Source of the DNA: Flavobacterium sp.
Lineage (GTDB): Bacteria > Bacteroidota > Bacteroidia > Flavobacteriales > Flavobacteriaceae
Direction of reading: 5' to 3'
Assembly (NCBI GenBank): GCA_016718345.1
Contig: JADKDN010000002.1
Coordinates: 62,001-126,000, forward strand
Length of the DNA: 64,000 nt
The position numbers and the translations under genes were made by a program. The notes beneath the pieces were generated by a model that was not told the DNA's origin, made no database searches, and saw only the letters and a program-made list of their open reading frames with translations. Position 1 is the stretch's first letter. The number at the start of each line of letters is the position of its first letter. Below are positions 48,496 to 58,247 of the stretch, one piece after another.

Positions 48496-50043
48496 TTATT
48501 GTATTTCATAGACTACAACTGCTGTTCTTGACAACAATATATCAGAACCTTCTAATTTAGTCTTAATATCAGAGATAGTTACCTGATCTCCCCTAGTTGC
48601 TTTTTGAAGCGCAGCTTTACACTGTGCATTTACTCTATCACCTTGTACTACAACCGTTGGTTGACCTGCAACTTTTAAACTAAATCCTGTTACTCTTAAT
48701 TTTACTTCAAAATCAAAATCAAGCATTTTGGCTGATATCTGAGAAACCTCTAAACGAGATTTAGCGCCTTTAACTACGCCAATTTCTCCACCAATAGCAC
48801 CTGTTGGAGCTGGAATACTTTTAATTCTAAATACTTTTTTATCAGAAACTTTAGAATTATCAGGAAGAGTTCCCGTAACATTGATAACTACTTCAGTACC
48901 TGAACCCGGATTCATTTTATAGGCTCCTGGCTTACCAGCAGAACTTAAACCTGGTGCAGAAGCTGAAACCTTATCCGATGATACTCCAGCAAAGGAAATG
49001 GTCATTGGATTTGTAACACCTCTGTAAACAACATTCATTTTATCGGCAGAGATTGTTGCTGAATTTGGTCTTGGTACAACAACATAATTTCCTTTTATAG
49101 GTAAACTCACAACTTTTCCGCCTTCGTCAAAATTAAAAGATCCATTGATTTCGTGTTCCCCAACAGCACCAGCACCAAAAGAGAAATTAGCTTGACCTGC
49201 TTCAGCTTTTACAGAAGAACCGTTAACTATAACCGATTTAGCCACTAAGTTAGGATCAAATTTACCTAATATAATTTTACCTTTAACAGCTTCACCTTGA
49301 AAGAAAGCTGTTTTTTCAGGAACAACAATTGGTTGATAAGCGGTTAAAGATGCAGCCGCAACAAGATCTGATTGAAACATCCCTGCGATAATATCGCTTT
49401 CAGTAGTTTTAATGTCTGCTTGTAACTGTGAAAATTTAGTTACAGTGGCAATTAGTGGAAAGCCTTTATAGTTGTATTCTAACCAACCTAAAGTAGTTCC
49501 AGCATTTTTGGATTTAACAGGCTCAGTTGAAAATCTTTTTTCGATTTTTTTCATTTCAACATCAGCAATTGAGCTGCCGCCTATCTTCTTAATTTGAACA
49601 ACGTAGTTTGCAATTTTATCTAAAAACTCTTTACCTTTCGGTGATGGTTTATCGCCAACAAACAATTTTTCATCTACCTTATCTCCTTTATCCATTGCTT
49701 CAAACGGGAGATTCCCATCAGCATCTCTTACTAATTCTTTAGTAAACTCCGTTTTTAAATTTTCAATGTATGTAGAAAATTCTTTTGAAACTGCTCTAAT
49801 TTTTTCAACTTTTGCCTTTTTATCACCAAACTGCAAAGGTTGTTCTTGTGCTTTTTGAGCCAATTGTTGGAAAGAAGAATCGTTTCTTAAATCAGTAATA
49901 CTGTTTGATTCTATAATTTTATTATTTAAAATTCCAAATGCAGATAATACTTCTTTGGACATATTTAATGCTAACATCGCGATGAAAACCAAGTACATCA
50001 GGTTAATCATCTTCTGCCTAGGGGTTAATTTTCCTCCTGCCAT
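48496..50043 (-). CDS. gldM: Gliding motility / T9SS motor protein GldM
   Basis: 515 residues: MAGGKLTPRQKMINLMYLVF with one N-terminal membrane helix (MYLVFIAMLALNMSKEVLSA), then a long periplasmic part of four domains (helical, then Ig-like: VVVPRPNSATISADKMNVVY; GAIGGEIGVVKGAKSRLEVS). GldM with GldL forms the proton-driven motor that spans the periplasm and contacts GldKN. Intact and of normal length. Confidence 0.97.
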   Translation of the reverse strand: MAGGKLTPRQKMINLMYLVFIAMLALNMSKEVLSAFGILNNKIIESNSITDLRNDSSFQQLAQKAQEQPLQFGDKKAKVEKIRAVSKEFSTYIENLKTEFTKELVRDADGNLPFEAMDKGDKVDEKLFVGDKPSPKGKEFLDKIANYVVQIKKIGGSSIADVEMKKIEKRFSTEPVKSKNAGTTLGWLEYNYKGFPLIATVTKFSQLQADIKTTESDIIAGMFQSDLVAAASLTAYQPIVVPEKTAFFQGEAVKGKIILGKFDPNLVAKSVIVNGSSVKAEAGQANFSFGAGAVGEHEINGSFNFDEGGKVVSLPIKGNYVVVPRPNSATISADKMNVVYRGVTNPMTISFAGVSSDKVSASAPGLSSAGKPGAYKMNPGSGTEVVINVTGTLPDNSKVSDKKVFRIKSIPAPTGAIGGEIGVVKGAKSRLEVSQISAKMLDFDFEVKLRVTGFSLKVAGQPTVVVQGDRVNAQCKAALQKATRGDQVTISDIKTKLEGSDILLSRTAVVVYEIQ

Positions 50044-50088
50044 TTTTTCTAGTTAATTTTTTGTTTATATTAAAAATGTAGTGAGATA

Positions 50089-50726
50089 CTAATTCCCTTT
50101 GTTACTCATTGCAGAAAGCATTCCACCATAAACATTGTTCAAAGAAGACAAGTTTGAGGTTAAGGACTGCATTTGATCTTTTAGTTTTAAATTGTTTTCT
50201 GCTACCTCATTATTGATTTGTGCATTTCTAGAAGCGCTTTCTAATTGTATTTTATACAAACTATTTAAAGATTCCATTTGCGCAGCAGCTAATGTTAACT
50301 CTTCGCTATATTTTTTTGTAGAAGCAATTGAATCTACAGTTGGAGCTATCCCTTTAGCAGCAGATTCAAAATTTTTGATACTGTTACCTAGACTTGACAT
50401 CCATTCCCCATCAATTTTAGCTTCTTTCAACATAGCATCTAATTTTTGAGAAAGAAGACCTTGAGCTTCAGTGGCATCTTCTTTTTAGCTGATTTTGGTT
50501 TAGCCTCACCACCAGCTAATTCTGGATATACTAAAGACCAATCCAATTCTTTGTCAACTGGATCAAAAGCAGACAAACCAAAGATTAAAGCTTCTGTACC
50601 TAGACCGATGATTAGCATCGCACTAGCTCCTGGCCAGTGCATTAATTTAAATAATGCTCCAATAATTACTACTGCCGCTCCCATACCGTAAGCGAAATTC
50701 ATCGTTTTTTTGCTTAATAATGCCAT
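50089..50726 (-). CDS. gldL: Gliding motility / T9SS motor protein GldL, one apparent frameshift
   Basis: MALLSKKTMNFAYGMGAAVV and two membrane helices (GMGAAVVIIGALFKLMHW; ASAMLIIGLGTEALIFGLSA), with the glutamate in the second helix (GTEAL) implicated in proton use, then a cytoplasmic coiled-coil part (MLKEAKIDGEWMSSLGNSIK ... LNNVYGGMLSAMSN). Adding one A to the A5 run at 50482-50486 reads AKKEDATEAQGLLSQK and joins both parts into about 212 residues. Since gldL is needed for secretion, this is surely a sequence error. Confidence 0.95.
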
Positions 50727-50771
50727 AATAATAAAAAATTTTAGTTAGTTAAGTTTATTTTTGAGTTTAAT

Positions 50772-52193
50772 TTATCTTCTTGCTGGTTTACCTGTAACAA
50801 CAGTTCCCATGTAATCTTGAACGGTTCTGAAACCAATGTAACTTCTAGCAGTATCAGCGTATTCAAAATCTCTAGTACCTACTTGTAAGAAGTAAGCAAC
50901 ATCTTTCCAAGAACCACCTCTTACCACTTTACGCATGTTTTTTGAATCACCAACACTTGGGTTCATACTAGAAACAAATTCATAAGCTGTTGGATCATAA
51001 GAAGAATCTGTCCATTCCGCTACGTTTCCAGACATATTGTAGAGGTTGTATCCGTTAGGCTCGTATGATTTAGCTTCAACAGTGTAAAGAGCTTGATCTG
51101 CCGCATAGTCTCCTCTGTTAGGTTTGAAATTTGCCAAGAAGCAGCCTCTGTCATTTTTAGCATAAGGACCTCCCCAAGGATATGAAGCCGATTCTAAACC
51201 TCCTCTGGCAGAATATTCCCATTCAGCCTCTGTTGGCAATCTAAAACTATTAATAAGATTTCCTTTCTTTTTCTTTTTGATATATGAATTCTTGTACAAC
51301 GTTCTCCACGCACAAAAAGCTTTCGCTTGATGCCAGTTTACACCAACAACAGGATATTGTGAATATGCTTGGTGCCACAAATAATCATTGTGCATAGGCT
51401 CATTATATGAATATGAAAAATCTTTAATCCAAACAGTTGTATCTGGATACACCTTAATTTGTTCTGTTTTTATAAAATCTTTTCTTTTTCCAGCTTTAGC
51501 TTTAGCAGCAGCTTGAATATCCATCCAAGAATAACGGAACTTTAATTTATTTACATCAACAGTTCTCAAACCATTAAAAGATTCAGCAACAGGAATATAC
51601 ATGGTATCCATTACCTCTGTGTAATATTCATCTGGATATTTAGAAGTATCTGTAATTAATTTTACGTTGTGGTTTAATTTTCTTCCAGCATACGGATCGT
51701 CATCAGTTCCGACACTGTAATAATTTTCATACATATATTTATCATATGCAGTCATCTTTGCAGGATCAGCATCATTAAAAGCAAAATCAGCTATACTTCC
51801 AGCACTTTTACCTTTACCTCCTTTACCTTTACCTCCTGAAGCTCCAGCAGTTCCACCTCCTCCAACTTCATCAGCTAGAATAGCCAAACGAACTCGCATC
51901 GTAGAATCTTTAACCCATTCTACAAATTGAAGGTATTCGCTGTTTGTAATTTCGGTTTCATCCATATAGAAAGATCTTACAGTAACAGTCTTAGTAGGAG
52001 CATCTTGAACATTGGCTAAATCATCATCAGATTTACCCATGATAAAAGCTCCTCCAGGAACTAAGGTCATACCATAAGGCTTTTCAGGGTTCCATTTTTT
52101 CCCTTTTACTCCAACCAACTCTCCTTTGTCTCCTGAGCTACCGCAACTTGCTAACAAAGCTGAAATGACCGTAAAAGCAATTAATTTCTTCAT
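50772..52193 (-). CDS. gldK: Gliding motility / T9SS lipoprotein GldK
   Basis: 473 residues. Lipoprotein signal peptide with lipobox LLASC (KLIAFTVISALLASCG). A formylglycine-generating-enzyme-like fold: GMTLVPGGAFIMGKSDDDL, FYMDETEITNSEYLQFVEWV, FRLPTEAEWEYSARGG, NMSGNVAEWTDSSYDPTAYE, KVVRGGSWKDVAYFLQVGTR, YIGFRTV. GldK/PorK forms a ring with GldN at the inner face of the outer membrane. First gene of the operon. A 20-bp-period direct repeat lies 133 bases upstream. Confidence 0.97.
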   Translation of the reverse strand: MKKLIAFTVISALLASCGSSGDKGELVGVKGKKWNPEKPYGMTLVPGGAFIMGKSDDDLANVQDAPTKTVTVRSFYMDETEITNSEYLQFVEWVKDSTMRVRLAILADEVGGGGTAGASGGKGKGGKGKSAGSIADFAFNDADPAKMTAYDKYMYENYYSVGTDDDPYAGRKLNHNVKLITDTSKYPDEYYTEVMDTMYIPVAESFNGLRTVDVNKLKFRYSWMDIQAAAKAKAGKRKDFIKTEQIKVYPDTTVWIKDFSYSYNEPMHNDYLWHQAYSQYPVVGVNWHQAKAFCAWRTLYKNSYIKKKKKGNLINSFRLPTEAEWEYSARGGLESASYPWGGPYAKNDRGCFLANFKPNRGDYAADQALYTVEAKSYEPNGYNLYNMSGNVAEWTDSSYDPTAYEFVSSMNPSVGDSKNMRKVVRGGSWKDVAYFLQVGTRDFEYADTARSYIGFRTVQDYMGTVVTGKPARR

Positions 52194-52325
52194 ATAAACT
52201 TGGGTTATGTGTGTATTCAGTTTAAAGGGCGTAAACTTATTTATTATTTTTTAAAAAAACAACTATTTGCAAAAATAATCTACAACAAAAGTAAATTTAT
52301 TAATTAAGATAAAAAAATATTTTAT

Positions 52326-52357
52326 CGATTAAATGCATTTTATTTCGATTAAATGCA
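52326..52357. promoter_or_regulatory. 20-bp-period direct repeat upstream of gldK
   Basis: CGATTAAATGCATT occurs at 52326 and again at 52346, identical over 14 bases and 20 bases apart. This is the cleanest copy of the motif also found upstream of both LRR genes. It lies in the 261-base gap 52194-52454 between gldK and the arginase-like gene; the rest of the gap is AT-rich with no other structure seen. Confidence 0.55.
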
Positions 52358-52454
52358 TTATTGTCATTTTTAATGTAAGATTAATACCGTAATTGTATTT
52401 TTTTAATTTCAAAATAAACCAAAATTTAAAATACGCTGTTTATTATGTAATTAA

Positions 52455-53580
52455 TTATATTCTTTTCGGAACTTTCCACCATCTTTCTGGCAACTCTTGA
52501 TTACATGCTTCTAAATATTCTTCATACGAACATGGTAATAACGTATTTCTTTTCAATTTATTATTTTGACTAGAAATAAATGGTATTTCTATCCACCACC
52601 GATCGGTTTTATTACTCTTGTAAAAAACAAGTTCTTCCGATTCTAACGGAACAATATATTTTAAATAATTTTCTTTACTTCCAAATGGATACTCATTTGA
52701 CCGATAATGAAATCCTTCAATGAAATACCATATAATTTGAGCTACTAAAATCGATTCTTGTTTGGAATTATTATGATTGAAAATCCCAAACGAGGAAACT
52801 TTATCACTAATACCTGATACCTAGACAAAGAACAAATTTCTTTCCATTGAATCCATTTGGAGTAAAAGTAATAAAATTTCCTGAATCTGATGACTTTACG
52901 GATTTTAAATCTAAAGCAACAAAATCAGCATCTCTGAAAACAGGCTCTGAAATGGCTATATTACTAAACTTCACCCAATCTGTAAGCATCAAAAATAACT
53001 TTTCTATTAAATCTATCTCTTCTTGAGAATTAAAATAGGTCTGAAATCCAATATTACAATAGTTGAAAAGATTATTTGGTTCATCAAAAATTATTTTAGT
53101 AAATAAGATGAAGCAAAAATTTCTTCGCTTTTCAGCAAAATCAAACTTACTATCAATTGCTACCAGATTTACCATTTGCTCCAATTTGTCATAAGCTCTA
53201 TAAAGCGGATAGGTTAAATCTTGTGAACCTCCTATAATTATAGGTACAATAGCATTTTTTATTAATTCTTCGCAAACTTTTTGTAATGCAAAATAGGTGT
53301 CCTCTTTCGTGCTTCCTGAATATAAGTCTCCCAAGTCTGCAATTGAAACATCCCAATTCCTGGGAACAATCATAAAACTCTTTTCTAATTTAATTAAATT
53401 AACATCATTTATAGCGGTTTTCTCTCCTCTATTCTCTAAAACTCCAACTATTGCAATGTCTAATTTTTTAAATCTAAGTCCTTTTCAGTATGAAGAACTA
53501 TTTCTTACCAAATGTTGAGAAGACAGTCCTTTTATGAATTCACTAATTCATCATTTAATGGTGAAAAAAATCAAATCCAT
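52455..53580 (-). CDS. Arginase/formimidoylglutamase-like protein with degenerate metal site, several apparent frameshifts
   Basis: Pieces recovered from several frames: MDLIFFSPLNDELVNS at 53580, KKLDIAIVGVLENRGEKTAI, MIVPRNWDVSIADLGDLYSG, IIIGGSQDLTYPLYRAYDKL, VNLVAIDSKFDFAEKRRN, FVALDLKSVKSSDSGNF, and the end LEACNQELPERWWKVPKRI at 52455. The fold is that of ureohydrolases, but the manganese ligands are changed: GGSQD in place of GGxHD, DSKFD in place of DAHxD, DLKSVKSSD in place of DxDxxDP. About 375 residues. Probably not an active hydrolase. It sits one base after topA, upstream of gldK, an order I know from flavobacteria. Confidence 0.7.
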
Positions 53581-53581
53581 A

Positions 53582-56079
53582 CTATTTCTTTTTTTTTAGT
53601 TGTTTTTCTTTGCAGCAGTTTTTTTTTCGCAGCTTTTTTCTACTTTTTGCAGGCTTTTTTTGGCAATCATTTCTTGAACTTCAGCTAAAGTCAATTTTGA
53701 AGCATCAACATCTTTACTCAATTCAATTTTGATTTTACCTTTAGTAATTTCACTTCTTCCCCAACGAGCTTTCTGACCAAAATTCCTTCAGCTTCCCAAT
53801 TGTGGATTACTTTATCTATTTCTTTTTTGAATTTTATCTTCAATTAGTTCTTCAATATCGGATTGCGATAAATTATCGAAATTATATTTTTACTAACATT
53901 GATAAAAATTCCATTCCATTTAATAAAGGACCAAAACGTCCATTCCTTTTTGAACACCTGCCTTTGTAAACAGCTATTGGCGCATCAGCTTGTGTTTTTT
54001 CATCAATTAAAACCTTTGCTCTTTCTAAATCTACATCCAATGGCTCTTCTCCTTTTGGAAGTGAAACAAATACTTTTCCAAAACGTACAAACGGTCCAAA
54101 ACGACCTAAACTTACTTCAACTTCTTCACCTTTATAAGTTCCTAATATTTTGGCAGTAAAAAAATCATTAACGCTTTTCTAAAGTAATGGTTCCAATATT
54201 TTGTTCTGGACGTAAACTTGCAAATTTTTTATCTTCATCATCACTATCTCCAATTTGAGCCATGGCACCAAATTTACCTAAACGAACCAAAACCGTTTTT
54301 CCTGATTCAGGATGTTTTCCTAGAATTCTTTCACCACTTTCTCTATCGGCATTGGCTTCGACATCTTTTACATTTGGATGGAATTTATCATAAAACTCTT
54401 GCATCATTGTTGTCCAATTAATGTTTCCTTCAGCAATTTCGTCAAAATCTTGTTCCACTTTGGCAGTGAAATTGTAATCTAATATTTTTTCAAAGTTCTT
54501 AACCAAGAAATCTGTTACAATATTTCCGATATCGGTTGGAACTAATTTTCCTTTGTCTGAACCTGTATTTTCTTTAAGAATTACATCAGATAGTTTTCCT
54601 GATTGCAATGTCAATTGTGTATATTTTCGTTCTTGACCTTCAAGAGTTCCTTTTTCAACATAACTCCTGTTGATAATTGTAGAAATAATTGGCGCATAAG
54701 TTGACGGACGACCAATTCCTAATTCTTCCAATTTTTTAACTAAAGAAGCTTCTGTGTAACGACTTGGCGGACGAGAATAGCGTTCTGTAGCTGTGATGTA
54801 ATTGTTAATCAATTTTTCATTGACTTTCATTGCAGGCAACATTCCTTCTTGTTCTTCTTCATCTTCGTCATTTCCTTCAAGATATACTTTCAAGAAACCT
54901 TCAAACTTAATCACTTCTCCAGAAGCTGTAAAAACTTCTGAATGATTATTTGCCTCAATTCTCACATTGGTTCTTTCCAATTCGGCATCGCTCATTTGAG
55001 AAGCCAATGTTCTTTTCCAAATTAAATCATACAAACGTGCTTGATCTCTATCAATATTTACTGTATGACGTGACATATCCGTTGGACGAATTGCCTCGTG
55101 AGCTTCTTGTGCGCCTTTGCTTTTATTTGCAAATGTTCTCGGTTTCGAAAATTCTTTTCCGTACGATTTAATGATTTCGGCTTGAGCCGCATCCATTGCT
55201 TCTTTAGAAAGATTAACACTATCCGTTCTCATATAAGTAATCAATCCTGCTTCGTACAAACGTTGTGCTCATGGTGATTCCAACTGGAAGGTATAATTTA
55301 CGAGCTGCTTCTTGTTGAAGTGTTGAAGTTGTAAATGGTCCTGTTGGAGATTTTTTAGTAGGCTTTGTTTCTAAATCGCCTACTTTATAATTAGAACCGA
55401 TGTTTTTATTTAAAAAATCTTCGGCTTCTTTTTTAGTATTAAAATTCTTTGGAAGTTTGGCTTTAAAAGCTCTTCCTGCTTCGTTTACAAATTCTGCCAC
55501 AACAGAATAACTTGCAACTGGTTTGAAATTTTGGATTTCGCGTTCACGTTCTACAATTAATCGTACAGAAACAGATTGCACGCGACCTGCAGATAACCCT
55601 CCTTTTATTTTACGCCATAAAACTGGAGATAATTCATATCCTACTAATCTATCTAAAACCCTACGAGCTTGTTGTGCGTTTACTAAATTATAGTCAATTT
55701 CTCTGGGATTATCTATTGCTTTCAGAATGGCATTTTTAGTAATCTCGTGAAAAACAATACGCTTTGTTTTGTTCTTATCTAATTTTAATTCTTCGGATAA
55801 ATGCCAAGAAATTGCTTCTCCTTCCTGATCCTCATCACGGAAGCTAACCAAACCATTTCGGCTTTTTAGCTAAATCTTTAACTTCCTAACCAATGCTTTT
55901 TTATCTGCCGAGACTTCGTATTTAGGCTTAAAACCATTTTCTACATCTACTCCTATTTCTTTAGAAGGTAAATCGGCAATGTGTCCATAACTCGATTCGA
56001 CTTGAAACTCATTTCCTAGAAATTTTTCGATTGTTTTTGCCTTTGCAGGAGATTCGACTATAACTAAATTCTTTGCCAT
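53582..56079 (-). CDS. topA: DNA topoisomerase I, several apparent frameshifts
   Basis: Type IA topoisomerase that relaxes negative supercoils. The start MAKNLVIVESPAKAKTIEKF (Toprim) is at 56079; RDEDQEGEAISWHLSEEL holds the acidic metal residues. The active-site region is at 55219-55270, where YEAGLITYMRTDSVNLS carries the catalytic Tyr-Met-Arg-Thr. SRYTEASLVKKLEELGIGRP and LGKFGAMAQIG follow, then a Lys/Ala-rich tail. Breaks lie near 55860, 55250, 54168 and several sites down to 53590. About 830 residues. Confidence 0.93.
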
Positions 56080-56249
56080 TGTTGTTTGCTTTCTGTCGCA
56101 AAAGTATCTATTTTTTTTAAATATCGTGCTTTTGATAAAAAAATTGAAATCTTAAGTTCTTTAATAATCTATTCCAAAAAAAAGATTCTATTCTTTGATT
56201 TTCAAAATTCAATTACAATTAAAACAACCTAAAACATTGTTAAAACTTT

Positions 56250-56268
56250 ATATGACATCTTGTCATAT
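56250..56268. promoter_or_regulatory. Inverted repeat in the topA-miaB promoter region
   Basis: ATATGACA (56250-56257), TCT, TGTCATAT (56261-56268): a perfect 8-bp inverted repeat overlapping the TTG (56260-56262) of the predicted miaB promoter. It looks like an operator. The half-site TGTCA recurs upstream of groES at 62167. Confidence 0.5.
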
Positions 56269-56291
56269 TCGTTAAATTTGAATTACCTTTG
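56260..56291 (+). promoter_or_regulatory. Promoter of miaB
   Basis: TTG at 56260-56262 and TACCTTTG at 56284-56291 are separated by 21 bases, a full match to the Bacteroidetes -33/-7 form, 19 bases before the ATG at 56311. Confidence 0.6.
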
Positions 56292-56310
56292 TACTTTGAA
56301 AAAGTAATGA

Positions 56311-57764
56311 ATGGAAAAGATTATTGAAGAAAACAAACAAGGCGAAAGACTTGTATTAGAAAACAAACCTGAGAACACTAAAAAACTTTTTATTGAAAGT
56401 TATGGTTGTGCAGTGAATTTCTCTGACAGCGAAATTGTAGCCTCAATTCTGTCAGAAACGGATATAATACCACACAAATTTTAGAAGAAGCCGATTTAGT
56501 TTTAGTCAATACTTGTTCCATTCGCGATAAAGCAGAACAAACCGTAAGAAAACGACTTGAGAAATATAATGCTGTAAAACGAAGTCTTAATACCAAAATG
56601 AAAGTGGGCGTATTAGGTTGCATGGCAGAACGATTAAAAAGTCAATTTCTTGAAGAAGAAAAGATTGTAGATTTAGTTGTTGGACCAGATGCCTATAAAG
56701 ATTTACCCAACTTACTACAAGAAGTTGAAGAAGGTCGAGAGGCTATAAATGTTATTTTATCAAAAGAAGAAACTTATGGTGATATTTCTCCTGTACGATT
56801 GATGAGTAATGGAATAACTGCCTTAGTTTCTATTACAAGAGGTTGCGACAATATGTGTACATTTTGTGTCGTCCCTTTTACTCGTGGACGTGAGCGTAGT
56901 CGAGAACCACAAAGTATATTAAAAGAAATTCAAGATTTATGGAATAAAGGGTTTAAAGAAATAACTCTTTTAGGACAAAATGTTGATAGTTATCTTTGGT
57001 ATGGTGGTGGCTTGAAAAAAGATTTCATAAATGCCTCCGAAATACAAAAGGCTACTGCGGTAAATTTTGATCAATTACTAGAAATGGTAGCTGTTACTTT
57101 TCCGAAAATGCGAATTCGTTTTTCGACCTCAAATCCGCAGGATATGCACGAAAGTGTGCTGCATGTCATTGCAAAATATCCTAATATTTGCAATCACATT
57201 CATTTACCCGTTCAATCTGGAAGCAACAGAATTTTAGCCGCAATGAATCGTTTACACAGTCGTGAAGAATATTTGGCTTTAATTGATAAAATCAACACCA
57301 TAATTCCGGGTTGTTCCATCACTCAAGACATGATTGCTGGATTTCCTACTGAAACCGAAGAAGATCATAAAGACACTTTGGACTTAATGGAATCTGTAAA
57401 ATACAGTTTTGGTTATATGTATGCCTATTCCGAAAGACCAGGAACTTTGGCTGGAAGAAAAATGGAAGATGATGTTCCCGAAGAAACCAAATTACGTCGA
57501 TTACAAGAAATTGTGGATTTACAAAGAAAACATAGTGCAATTCGAACACAAGAATATTTAGGTCAAACATTGGAAGTATTGATTGAAAAAGAATCTAAAA
57601 AATCTGATAAAGATTGGTCAGGACGAAATTCACAAAACATTACGGTAGTATTTCCTAAGGAGGATTATAAAATAGGTGATTTTGTAAACGTTGAAATTTT
57701 AAATTGTACAAGCGGAACCCTTATCGGTAAAGCTATTGGATATTCCGAAATGCAAACAAAATAA
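56311..57764 (+). CDS. miaB: tRNA-2-methylthio-N6-dimethylallyladenosine synthase MiaB, apparent frameshifts
   Basis: Radical SAM methylthiotransferase modifying A37 of tRNAs that read UNN codons. The N-terminal domain has FIESYGC, VNTCSIRDKAEQ and VLGCMAERLK (three cluster Cys), the radical SAM motif is CDNMCTFC, followed by TRGRERSREPQ, and a TRAM domain ends the protein. One A missing at about 56456 restores SENGYNTTQILEEADL. YGCAVNFSDSE in place of the usual YGCQMNFSDSE can be explained by one inserted G and one lost A. About 484 residues, normal length. Confidence 0.95.
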
Positions 57765-57769
57765 TTTTA

Positions 57770-57798
57770 GCCACGAATTACACAAATTTTCACAAATT
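57770..57798 (+). repeat. Left inverted repeat of the GxxExxY cassette
   Basis: 29 bases starting GCCACGAATTACAC, ending immediately before the GxxExxY ATG. Its reverse complement is found, base for base, at 58176-58204. Confidence 0.95.
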
Positions 57799-58171
57799 AT
57801 GGAAATCTATAAACAAGAAGAAAATTATAAAATCGTTGGAATTTGCATGGAAGTTCATAGGATATTTAGGTCCTGGTTTACTTGAAATCGTATATAAAGA
57901 TGCTCTAGAAATTGAATTTAAAAACAACAATATACCCTATTGTAGAGAGAAAGAATTTGTAATCGAATATAAAGGAAATATTCTTCCTCACAAGTTTTAT
58001 GCTGACTTTATAGTCTATGAAGAAATTATTTTAGAAGTCAAAACAGTTAAAGAAGTCACTAATGAACATTTAGCTCAAACACTAAATTATATGAAATTAG
58101 CAGATTCTCAAGTTGGAATTATCGCTAACTTCCAAAACAAATCACTGACACACAAAAGATTGGTGATTTGA
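57799..58171 (+). CDS. GxxExxY family protein, one apparent frameshift
   Basis: MEIYKQEENYKIVGICMEVH, then LGPGLLEIVYKDALEIEF, which holds the signature G-x-x-E-x-x-Y, EYKGNILPHKFYADFIVYEE, LEVKTVKEVTNEHLAQTLNY and KLADSQVGIIANFQ. About 124 residues. One T too many near 57870 (HRIFRSW should read HRILGPG). The E-V-K motif resembles the PD-(D/E)xK nuclease core. It lies within 29-bp perfect inverted repeats and interrupts the miaB to sigma-54 activator order, so it is an inserted cassette. Function unknown. Confidence 0.9.
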
Positions 58172-58175
58172 TAAC

Positions 58176-58204
58176 AATTTGTGAAAATTTGTGTAATTCG
58201 TGGC
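58176..58204 (-). repeat. Right inverted repeat of the GxxExxY cassette
   Basis: 29 bases ending GTAATTCGTGGC, a perfect reverse complement of 57770-57798, beginning four bases after the GxxExxY stop. Confidence 0.95.
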
Positions 58205-58247
58205 ATTTAAAAAACAAGATTACCACGAGAATTAACCTTATAAAAAC

